A stretch of DNA of 64,000 bases from Neisseria perflava (GTDB lineage: Bacteria > Pseudomonadota > Gammaproteobacteria > Burkholderiales > Neisseriaceae). Numbering within the stretch: the first letter of the stretch is position 1; every line of letters starts with the position of its first letter. The notes under the pieces were generated by a model. The model was not told the origin of the DNA. It did not search any database and saw nothing but the letters and a program-made list of their open reading frames with translations. This document shows, piece by piece, positions 45,994 through 52,952 of the stretch. The DNA is taken from assembly GCF_002863305.2 (NCBI RefSeq), contig NZ_CP136962.1, positions 1,178,001 to 1,242,000 of the forward strand. Reading direction: 5' to 3'. A program made the position numbers and the translations under genes.

Positions 45994-47127
45994 TTAAGCT
46001 CCACACTCGCCGCCGGTTTTATAAGTTAAAACAGGCTTGAACCGCGCGACCAATTCAATCAAACCAGCGTTTTTCATGGCAGTAATAACGCTGTCGATGC
46101 TTTTATAAGCCTGCGGCGCTTCTTCAAAAATCAGTGCCTTATCCTGACAAACGACTACGCTGCCAAATTCGGTCTGGCGCAGGCTGTCGGCAGTATATTT
46201 GTGCGACAGCCTGCCTTTGCATTCGCCGCGCTGCCACTTCCGACCTGCGCCGTGAGCCAAGGTATTCAACGAAATTTGGCAATCTTCGGCAGGTCGGACC
46301 AGATAGCTGTAATCGCCGCGCGAGCCGGGTATCATGACCAAGCCTTTATCGGTGGGCGTTGCGCCTTTTCGGTGCAGCCAACCGGTTGTACCGTCAATCT
46401 CGGTTTGTTCCAAAAAATTATGGTGGACATCGAGCAGGCATGTTCCTTCTGCGCGCCAACGGTCGAGCATTCTGGCTGCAATCAAACGGCGGTTAAGGCT
46501 GGCAAATTCCAGGGCTGCTTGGTGTTCGGCAAGATAGGCTGCCGCCGCTTCGCCCTCTTCCGCCAAACCTTGATGCCCGAAGGCGGCAATATGGCGTTGC
46601 AAAATCTGCTGGCCCAATCCGCGCGAACCGCTATGCACCAACAGTTGCAGATGGTTTTCATCAAAATCGGGCGGAAGCAAATCGGTGCGATAAACGGTAT
46701 CAACGGTTTGCAACTCGGCAAAATGGTTGCCGCCGCCAATCGTACCGACTGCAAGGCCGTCTGAAAATGGGAACATATCGACAGCATCGCCTAATAAATC
46801 GACCTGTTCGTCTTTATCCAATGGCGTATCGATATTGCCGAGCTGTTTGGCGAGTTTGGCCGATTTGAGTTTGGCCGTGCGTAAATTAGTCTGCCAAAAC
46901 GCCATGCCGCAACCGATATCATTCCCAATCAGGGCAGGATAAAAATGACGGTCGCTGAAAAATGCCGCGCCAACCGGATAACCGCGCCCTGCGTGTAAAT
47001 CCGGCATTCCGGCAACGCGCAACATATGCGGTAATCGGGCGGTGGTTTCGAGCTGTGCGACAGCGTTGCCTTCAATCCATGTATTTGAATCGGCAATAAT
47101 TTGAATATGATGGGGATAATTGCCCAT
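45994..47127 (-). CDS. rtcB: RNA ligase RtcB, PrfH-associated type
   Basis: A 377-residue GTP- and manganese-dependent RNA ligase, at the short end of the family. Metal and catalytic motifs are MPDLHAGRGYPVGAAF (about 41-56), GNDIGCGMAF with Cys73, GGGNHFAEL (His135), LVHSGSRGLG (His165) and the guanylylated His in TLAHGAGRKW. It joins 2',3'-cyclic phosphate or 3'-phosphate ends to 5'-OH ends. The prfH gene follows at once, which marks the RtcB2-PrfH ribosome repair module. Confidence 0.92.
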   Translation of the reverse strand: MGNYPHHIQIIADSNTWIEGNAVAQLETTARLPHMLRVAGMPDLHAGRGYPVGAAFFSDRHFYPALIGNDIGCGMAFWQTNLRTAKLKSAKLAKQLGNIDTPLDKDEQVDLLGDAVDMFPFSDGLAVGTIGGGNHFAELQTVDTVYRTDLLPPDFDENHLQLLVHSGSRGLGQQILQRHIAAFGHQGLAEEGEAAAAYLAEHQAALEFASLNRRLIAARMLDRWRAEGTCLLDVHHNFLEQTEIDGTTGWLHRKGATPTDKGLVMIPGSRGDYSYLVRPAEDCQISLNTLAHGAGRKWQRGECKGRLSHKYTADSLRQTEFGSVVVCQDKALIFEEAPQAYKSIDSVITAMKNAGLIELVARFKPVLTYKTGGECGA

Positions 47128-47285
47128 GTGTTTATGCTTTCTTTAAAACAGATAGAAACCGTCAGCAGATGACAATAAATAGCCACCGTCTGAGAAATGT
47201 TCAGACGGCCTGGTTTCTAGCCGATAATCGTAAGGAAAGCAGCCCGAAGCGGGCGACATGGAATGCGAAAAGCGTTATCCGAAAA

Positions 47286-47345
47286 TCAGACCGACGCTTG
47301 GGCTGCAAAGAATGTGATTGAGCGGATTGAAGTATTGCGTGTCAT
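47286..47345 (-). CDS. 19-codon reading frame, possible leader peptide before rtcB
   Basis: ATG at 47345 is preceded by AAAGGAG with a six-base spacer, a near-perfect ribosome binding site. It reads MTRNTSIRSITFFAAQASV and stops at TGA (47286-47288). A GC-rich stem follows about 35 bases later. The reading frame resembles no protein I know. Its role as leader peptide, small protein or chance is open. Confidence 0.4.
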   Translation of the reverse strand: MTRNTSIRSITFFAAQASV

Positions 47346-47387
47346 GGCTTGCTCCTTTCTTTGCATGAAAATATTAAAAACGTTCGG

Positions 47388-47417
47388 ATTATAGAGGGTT
47401 CATTTCCAATCATGCAA
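47388..47417 (-). promoter_or_regulatory. Promoter-like element before the 19-codon frame
   Basis: On the minus strand TTGCAT (47417-47412), 18 bases, then a perfect TATAAT (47393-47388). This is one of the best sigma-70 matches seen in the window and would drive the small frame and possibly rtcB-prfH. Confidence 0.6.
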
Positions 47418-47479
47418 ACTTACTGACATCAATCTGCCAATGATGTTGCATAAATGGCAATTATTGAGAACATAATTTA

Positions 47480-47508
47480 GGCCGTCTGAAAACTTTTCAG
47501 ACGGCCTT
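47480..47508. terminator. DUS hairpin downstream of pheA
   Basis: Facing DUS copies with a five-base loop directly behind the pheA stop on the minus strand. Confidence 0.7.
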
Positions 47509-47524
47509 TGATACCCAATAATCC

Positions 47525-48613
47525 TTACAAAACAACGGTCGGATAAGAGCCGACAACTTTCACGAAGGAAGCACGTTCGCCCAAAAGCTGCAAGGCTTTT
47601 TGGACATTTTCATCGCTTTGATGGCCTTCGATATCAATGAAGAACAGGTATTCCCACAAAACCGATTTGCTTGGGCGGCTTTCAAATTTGGTCATAGAAA
47701 TGCCCAACTCGGTGAAAGGTTGCAACAAAGAAGTAACGGCACCGGCACGGTTGGGTGCGGATACGACCAAAGAAGTTTTATCGTTGCCGCTGCGGCCGGT
47801 TTCTTGATGACCCATCACCAAGAAGCGCGTGGTGTTGTTTGGTTCGTCTTCGATACACTCGGCAGCAAAACTCAACTGATAAATTTCCGCAGCAATACGT
47901 CCGGCAATGGCGGCCACATTCGGGCTGTCAGATTCGGCAACCAAACGCGCTGCTTCGGCATTGCTGGCTACGGCGATACGCTCGGCATTGGGCAGGTTGC
48001 GGCCGAGCCAGTCGTTGCATTGCGCCAAGGCTTGGGCATGGGCAAAAACTTTGGCAATGCCGCCGATTTCGTGGCTGTCTTTACGCAGCAGATTATGATG
48101 AATACGGACAACCACTTCGCCGCAGGCTTTCAAAGCGGTTACAGCCAGCAAGTCCAAAGTGCGCCCCACCGAACCTTCGGTCGAATTTTCTACCGGCGCT
48201 ACCAAATAATCGGCTTGACGCGTTTCAACTTGTTTGAAGCAGTTGTCGATGGTGGTACACGCCATGGTGTGTGCGGCGTGGCCGAAATGTTTGATGGCGG
48301 CTTGTTGGGTGAATGTTCCCATCGGGCCCAAATAGGCAATCGTCAGCGGACGTTCTACCGCCAAACACTCGCTCATAATCTCGCGAAACAGCCGAGTAAC
48401 CGATTCATCAGGCAAAGGGCCGCGGTTCAAATCCTGAATCCGGCGCAAAACGGCCACTTCCCGCTCAGGACGGTACACCGCGCCTGTCCCTTTCAATTCG
48501 CCGATAGCATGCGCATGACCGGCGCGTTCGTTGAGCAAACGGAGGATTTCCGCATCGATGCTGTCGATGGCATTGCGGTGCGGCAATAACTGTTCGTCTA
48601 TGGATAAAGGCAT
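47525..48613 (-). CDS. pheA: Bifunctional chorismate mutase / prephenate dehydratase
   Basis: A 362-residue P-protein of phenylalanine synthesis. Residues 1-90 form the AroQ chorismate mutase (RNAIDSIDAEILRLLNERAGHAHAIGELKG). The prephenate dehydratase follows (IAYLGPMGTFTQQAAIKHFG, VAPVENSTEGSVGRTLDLL, NNTTRFLVMG) and then the ACT domain (LLQPFTELGISMTKFESRPSKSVLWEYLFFIDIEGH), which binds phenylalanine for feedback inhibition. Full length. Confidence 0.95.
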   Translation of the reverse strand: MPLSIDEQLLPHRNAIDSIDAEILRLLNERAGHAHAIGELKGTGAVYRPEREVAVLRRIQDLNRGPLPDESVTRLFREIMSECLAVERPLTIAYLGPMGTFTQQAAIKHFGHAAHTMACTTIDNCFKQVETRQADYLVAPVENSTEGSVGRTLDLLAVTALKACGEVVVRIHHNLLRKDSHEIGGIAKVFAHAQALAQCNDWLGRNLPNAERIAVASNAEAARLVAESDSPNVAAIAGRIAAEIYQLSFAAECIEDEPNNTTRFLVMGHQETGRSGNDKTSLVVSAPNRAGAVTSLLQPFTELGISMTKFESRPSKSVLWEYLFFIDIEGHQSDENVQKALQLLGERASFVKVVGSYPTVVL

Positions 48614-48658
48614 AAGCTGTCTCGCAATTTTGTGAGGGATATTTTCATTTTAACATTA

Positions 48659-48690
48659 AAGGCCGTCTGAATTCCGTTTTCAGACGGCCT
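48659..48690. terminator. DUS hairpin between divergent pheA and tsaE
   Basis: Facing DUS copies lie in the divergent gap. With no gene ending here, this pair is probably an uptake signal rather than a working terminator. Confidence 0.5.
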
Positions 48691-48784
48691 CAACACTATC
48701 TTTATCTAACTTTATCGTCTATCAGGTTTGCAAACGCCGCCAATTCCATCATAATTAAGCCTTTTGAACGACAAGGCCTATTCC

Positions 48785-49255
48785 ATGCACTCAAACGGAC
48801 TGTACACCCGTTTTCTGCCCGATGAAGAAGCAACCCTGAAACTGGGTGAAGAATGGAGCAAGCAGCTTTCCGCTCCGCTGACCATCTATCTTGAAGGCGG
48901 GCTGGGTGCAGGCAAAACCACGCTGACACGCGGGATTTTGCGCGGACTGGGACATACGGGTGCAGTCAAAAGCCCGACTTACACCATTGTCGAATCTTAT
49001 CCGCTGGATACATTCACCCTCCACCATTTCGACCTCTACCGCTTTACCATGCCCGAAGAATGGGAAGATGCCGGTTTGGACGAATTGTTTGCGCCTGACA
49101 GCATCTGCCTCATCGAATGGCCGCAGCAAGGCGGGGAATTCACGCCTCCGGCAGACATTACCATTACATTGACGTACACCGATAAGGGCAGAACCTGCAC
49201 CTTTTCCGCCCACACAAACCAAGGCCGAAAAAGTTTAGAATCATGGTCAAATTAA
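48785..49255 (+). CDS. tsaE: tRNA threonylcarbamoyladenosine synthesis ATPase TsaE
   Basis: A 156-residue P-loop protein, start at the ATG 48785 rather than a TTG at 48764. It shows YLEGGLGAGKTTLTRGIL (Walker A), SPTYTIVESY, HHFDLYRF and LIEWPQQGGEF, the TsaE set. TsaE works with TsaB and TsaD to make t6A37 in tRNA. It overlaps the amiC start by 13 bases, a common tsaE-amiC pairing. Confidence 0.94.
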   Translation: MHSNGLYTRFLPDEEATLKLGEEWSKQLSAPLTIYLEGGLGAGKTTLTRGILRGLGHTGAVKSPTYTIVESYPLDTFTLHHFDLYRFTMPEEWEDAGLDELFAPDSICLIEWPQQGGEFTPPADITITLTYTDKGRTCTFSAHTNQGRKSLESWSN

Positions 49256-50490
49256 CTAGAAGACACATTCTCCGTCAAGGCACAGGACTATTTCTCACCC
49301 TCACGCCCGTTGGTGCCGCATTGGCCAAACCGGCTTCTCCTGCGCAATTCCTTGCCGTCCGCATTTGGCCGGCGCACGCCTACACACGCGTCACTCTTGA
49401 GAGCAACCACTCGATGAAATACCAACATTTTATGTTGGACAACCCCAGCCGGTTGGTCGTGGATATTCAAGGAGCGGAAATCAACAGCGTCCTGCAAAGC
49501 ATTTCCAGCAAAGTGCTGTCTAACGACCCTTTTATCCGCAGCATTCGCGCCGGTCAAAATACGCCCAGTACCGTGCGTATCGTCATAGACCTCAAGCAAA
49601 GCACCCATCCGCAAGTCTTTGCACTCGCACCCGTCGGAAACTTCAAAAACCGCTTGGTTATCGACCTTTATCCGCACGGCGCAGATGCCAACGACCCGAT
49701 GATGGCCTTGCTCAACGGCAATATCCCCAAACAACGTCCGAATACCAATATCGCATACGACACCCCTGCCCCTAAAAGCAATCGCGGCAGTGGTGGCAAC
49801 CGCCGCCCTGTGATTATGATCGACCCCGGCCATGGCGGCGAAGACCCCGGCGCAATCGGCCCGAGCGGCCTCAAAGAAAAAAACGTCGTACTCTCCATCG
49901 CACGCGAAACCAAAAAACGCCTCGAAGCCTTGGGTTACAACGTATTCATGACGCGCAACGAAGACATCTTTATCCCATTGGGCGTACGCGTTGCCAAAGG
50001 CCGTGCGCGTAATGCCGACGTATTCGTATCCATCCACGCCGATGCCTTTACCAGCCCGTCCGCTCGCGGTACCGGCGTATATATGCTCAATACCAAAGGC
50101 GCGACCAGCTCGGCGGCAAAATTCCTTGCCCAAACCCAAAATAACGCCGATGCCATCGGCGGCGTACAAACCAGCGGCAACCCCAATGTCGACAACGCCA
50201 TTTTGGACATGACCCAAACCGCAACCCTGCGCGACAGCCGCAAGCTCGGCCATTCCGTCTTGACCGAATTGGGCAAACTCAACCAGTTGCACAAAGGCCG
50301 CGTTGACGAAGCCAACTTCGCCGTCCTCCGCGCGCCGGATGTTCCGTCCATTTTGGTGGAAACCGCCTTCCTCTCCAACCCTACCGAAGAGCGGCTGCTC
50401 GGCAGCGAATCCTTCCGCCAACAATGCGCCCAAGCCATTGCCACCGGTATTCAAAAATACATCAATACCGCCGTTTTACGACGCGGATAA
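49243..50490 (+). CDS. amiC: N-acetylmuramoyl-L-alanine amidase AmiC
   Basis: A 415-residue periplasmic cell-wall hydrolase that splits daughter cells. The N-terminus (KLTRRHILRQGTGLFLTLTPVGAALA) has a twin-arginine-like motif, suggesting Tat export. An AMIN septum-targeting domain follows (about 35-140), then a linker and Amidase_3 with zinc ligands in IDPGHGGEDPGAIG, SIHADAF and the catalytic Glu in ILVETAFLSNPTEERLL. Full length. Confidence 0.94.
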   Translation: MVKLTRRHILRQGTGLFLTLTPVGAALAKPASPAQFLAVRIWPAHAYTRVTLESNHSMKYQHFMLDNPSRLVVDIQGAEINSVLQSISSKVLSNDPFIRSIRAGQNTPSTVRIVIDLKQSTHPQVFALAPVGNFKNRLVIDLYPHGADANDPMMALLNGNIPKQRPNTNIAYDTPAPKSNRGSGGNRRPVIMIDPGHGGEDPGAIGPSGLKEKNVVLSIARETKKRLEALGYNVFMTRNEDIFIPLGVRVAKGRARNADVFVSIHADAFTSPSARGTGVYMLNTKGATSSAAKFLAQTQNNADAIGGVQTSGNPNVDNAILDMTQTATLRDSRKLGHSVLTELGKLNQLHKGRVDEANFAVLRAPDVPSILVETAFLSNPTEERLLGSESFRQQCAQAIATGIQKYINTAVLRRG

Positions 50491-50506
50491 TGGCTTGATG
50501 AAACAA

Positions 50507-50537
50507 AGGCCGTCTGAAAATTTTTCAGACGGCCTTA
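50507..50537. terminator. DUS hairpin between convergent amiC and DUF4230 genes
   Basis: AAGGCCGTCTGAAAA pairs with TTTTCAGACGGCCTT over a one- to three-base loop. Confidence 0.75.
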
Positions 50538-50555
50538 TCTTTGCAAGCAATCTAT

Positions 50556-51158
50556 TTAACCGCACTTCCCTACCGCAGCCGGATAGACGGACACCTTCGT
50601 CTGCGTCAACGCAAACAGGTTTTCCAACTGCGTTTGCGCTTGACGGTTGGCATGTTCCAAAATCTCAGCCTTACACGCGCTTTGCAATACCTGCCGTTTC
50701 GCTTCTTCCTGCACCGTCTTAAATACCGACTTATCCATAGGCAGCAAATTAAACGAGCCGGTCTGAATATCGTACACTTCGATATTTTCCAAATCCACGC
50801 TCAAGATTTCCACCGCCGGCAGACTGATCAATACCTTGTCGTCCACAATATTAACATTGTCCGCGCCTAACTTGTCCAAATCCAAACCGGCCAACACCTT
50901 GCCGCGTACAATAAAAATACCGCTTTGTGAATCCTGCCACAGCCTGCGCCAATCTCCTTTTTTCTCCGTACGGATAATCGTATCGATATAAAATGCCGTA
51001 CTTTCCAAGCGGTTTATCTGCTTAATCTGCATCAAAACCCCATCACGGGACAAAACCTGATGTTCTTCGTTCTGACCATGCAGGGCATAAAACCAGCCGC
51101 CTGCAGCCGTCAACGCACACAACACCAGCACGACCAATCCGCGCCCAAACATTTTCAT
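50556..51158 (-). CDS. DUF4230 domain protein, membrane-anchored
   Basis: A 200-residue protein with one N-terminal membrane segment (GLVVLVLCALTAAGGWFYAL) and a periplasmic rest. The body (DGVLMQIKQINRLESTAFYIDTII, VLAGLDLDKL, VLISLPAVEILSVDLENIEVYD, LLPMDKSVFKTVQEEAK) matches DUF4230, a family of unknown function. It is convergent with amiC and divergent from the HTH-ribB frame. Confidence 0.78.
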   Translation of the reverse strand: MKMFGRGLVVLVLCALTAAGGWFYALHGQNEEHQVLSRDGVLMQIKQINRLESTAFYIDTIIRTEKKGDWRRLWQDSQSGIFIVRGKVLAGLDLDKLGADNVNIVDDKVLISLPAVEILSVDLENIEVYDIQTGSFNLLPMDKSVFKTVQEEAKRQVLQSACKAEILEHANRQAQTQLENLFALTQTKVSVYPAAVGKCG

Positions 51159-51257
51159 TTCAAATATCCCCCGTTAAAATAATCATCAAAACATTCCCCA
51201 TATTCTCCCAAAACCGTCAATTTCAAGCCATACCCAGGCCGTCTGAAACATTAAAAC

Positions 51258-51314
51258 TTATTACCAAAAAGTAATAAAAAAATCTCAATAAACAAAGTTT
51301 GCCTTTTGGTAAAG
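51258..51314 (+). promoter_or_regulatory. Promoter with operator-like palindromes before the HTH-ribB frame
   Basis: A perfect inverted repeat TTATTAC-caaaaa-GTAATAA lies at 51258-51277. CTTTTGGTAAAG (51303-51314) is a second small palindrome, and its TTTTGGTAA is complementary to TTACCAAAA in the first. A -35 like TTGCCT (51299-51304) and a -10 like TACAAT (51322-51327) are 17 bases apart, so the second site overlaps the promoter. Confidence 0.5.
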
Positions 51315-51357
51315 ACAAGACTACAATCCATTACACACAATTCAATTTCATCTCATC

Positions 51358-52698
51358 ATGAATACCACCGACCTGCGCCGCCACAACCTGCGGCAATGGA
51401 TAACACAACACCACAACGGCCAGCAGACCAAGTTTGCCCAAGCCATCGCCATCAACCAAGGCGAGCTGTCCGCCCTGCTGAAAAACAAATCTTTCGGCGA
51501 GAAAAAAGCCCGAAAAATCGAGCAGACAGCCAATATGCCTGACATGTGGCTGGATCAAGACCACCAAGACCGCCACACCCCCACCATCAGCCAAGAAAGA
51601 AATACCATGTCCCACATCTCCACCATCCCCGAAATCCTAGCAGACATCAAAGCCGGCAAAATGGTCATCATCACCGATGCCGAAGACCGCGAAAACGAAG
51701 GCGACTTGCTGATGGCCGCCCAATTCGTTACCCCCGAAGCCATCAACTTCATGATCAAAAACGCACGCGGCCTGGTCTGCCTACCGATGAACGGCGAAAT
51801 GGTCGAAAAACTCGGCCTGCCCATGATGACCCAGAAAAACGGCGCACAATACGGCACCAACTTTACCGTCTCCATCGAAGCCGCCCACGGCATTACCACC
51901 GGCATTTCTGCCGCCGACCGCGCCCTGACCATTCAAACCGCCGTTTCCCCATCCGCCAAACCTGAAGACATCGTCCAACCCGGCCACATCTTCCCACTGC
52001 GCGCCCAAAAAGGCGGCGTACTCGTCCGCGCCGGACACACAGAAGCCGGCGTCGATCTGGCACAAATGAACGGCCTGATTCCCGCCGCTGTCATCTGCGA
52101 AATCATCAACGACGACGGCACCATGGCGCGTATGCCCGAACTGATGAAGTTCGCCGAAGAACACAATCTCAAAATCGGCACCATTACCGACCTCATCGAA
52201 TACCGCAGCCGTACCGAAAGCCTGCTTGAAGACATGGGTAACGCACCCGTACAAACCCCATGGGGCGAGTTCCAACAACACGTTTACGTCGACAAACTCT
52301 CCGGCGAAACCCACCTCGCCCTCGTCAAAGGCACACCAACCGCCGACGAAGAAACCCTCGTCCGCGTCCACGAACCCTTCAGCGTCATGGACTTCATCCA
52401 AGCCAATCCGCGCCATTCATGGTCGCTGCCCAAAGCCCTTGAGCGCATCCAACAAGCCGAAAGCGGCGTAGTCATCCTCCTACACCGTACCGAAGACGGC
52501 GCCACCCTGCTCGACCGCACCCTGCCCAAAGGCGCAAACCAAGCCTACAAATGGGACAGCAAAAGTTACGGCATAGGCGCACAAATCCTCGCCGGCCTCA
52601 ACGTCAAAAAACTGCGCGTCCTCGGCCAGCCATCATCCTTCACCGGCCTCACCGGCTTCGGCTTAGAAGTCGTCGGTTTTGAAGAAGCTGAAAAATAA
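51358..52698 (+). CDS. ribB: 3,4-dihydroxy-2-butanone 4-phosphate synthase with N-terminal HTH domain
   Basis: One 446-codon frame. Residues 1-68 read like the DNA-binding part of a phage C1-type repressor (LRQWITQHHNGQQTKFAQAIAINQGELSALL, KARKIEQTANMPDMWLD). From Met84 (51607) comes a full RibB domain (MVIITDAEDRENEGDLLMAAQFVTPE, FTVSIEA, GHTEAGVDLAQMNGL), then a GTP-cyclohydrolase-II-like domain lacking the zinc cysteines, so only the RibB step of riboflavin synthesis is likely. Met84 has only a weak ribosome binding site (AAGAAAG); separate translation from it remains possible. Confidence 0.88.
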   Translation: MNTTDLRRHNLRQWITQHHNGQQTKFAQAIAINQGELSALLKNKSFGEKKARKIEQTANMPDMWLDQDHQDRHTPTISQERNTMSHISTIPEILADIKAGKMVIITDAEDRENEGDLLMAAQFVTPEAINFMIKNARGLVCLPMNGEMVEKLGLPMMTQKNGAQYGTNFTVSIEAAHGITTGISAADRALTIQTAVSPSAKPEDIVQPGHIFPLRAQKGGVLVRAGHTEAGVDLAQMNGLIPAAVICEIINDDGTMARMPELMKFAEEHNLKIGTITDLIEYRSRTESLLEDMGNAPVQTPWGEFQQHVYVDKLSGETHLALVKGTPTADEETLVRVHEPFSVMDFIQANPRHSWSLPKALERIQQAESGVVILLHRTEDGATLLDRTLPKGANQAYKWDSKSYGIGAQILAGLNVKKLRVLGQPSSFTGLTGFGLEVVGFEEAEK

Positions 52699-52731
52699 TC
52701 TTGCTTGATTGATTCTCAAAGTAAATGAAAC

Positions 52732-52765
52732 AAAAGGCCGTCTGAACATTTTCAGACGGCCTTTT
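52732..52765. terminator. DUS hairpin after ribB
   Basis: AAAAGGCCGTCTGAA pairs with TTCAGACGGCCTTTT over a short loop, with T residues behind. Confidence 0.8.
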
Positions 52766-52835
52766 CATATTTCTATTTATCTGAATATTATCCAAATAAA
52801 ATTATGATAAAAACGACTATTTATTAGATTATTTC

Positions 52836-52859
52836 AATAATGATAAGAATAATCAATTA
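52836..52859. promoter_or_regulatory. Candidate Fur box before the TonB-dependent receptor
   Basis: Consecutive hexamers AATAAT-GATAAG-AATAAT-CAATTA fit the repeated NATAAT model of Fur sites. It lies about 95 bases upstream of the receptor start in a very A/T-rich stretch (52765-52950) that holds no gene. Confidence 0.55.
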
Positions 52860-52952
52860 TGATATAAATATTAATAATATTTAAAAATTTTATATTTTTT
52901 ATATAAAAGAGTATTTTAACCTCTTATATTAAGTTCTTAACAAAGAGAAACT

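Larger units (their letters stand above)
47128..47524. other. Region between pheA and rtcB
   Basis: About 400 bases. On the minus strand, in order: the DUS hairpin behind pheA (47480-47508), a promoter-like element (47388-47417), a 19-codon reading frame (47286-47345), a GC-rich stem near 47240-47252 (GCCCG-CTT-CGGGC), and a DUS-like inverted repeat (CCGTCTGA / TCAGACGG) near 47191-47214 before the rtcB start. Confidence 0.5.

Noticed and set aside
47286..47345. Phe-containing 19-codon frame as a pheA attenuator leader
   Set aside because: It lies downstream of pheA in the direction of transcription, behind the pheA terminator, so it cannot control pheA. If it is a leader, it is for rtcB-prfH.
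49288..50454. 388-codon open frame on the minus strand
   Set aside because: It is antisense to amiC, whose domains and zinc ligands are clear; no ribosome binding site or recognisable domain.
51160..51357. Possible FMN riboswitch before ribB
   Set aside because: The conserved FMN aptamer blocks (such as AGGGCGGGGYGAAA-like and the closing GC stem) are absent; only palindromes and a promoter are seen.
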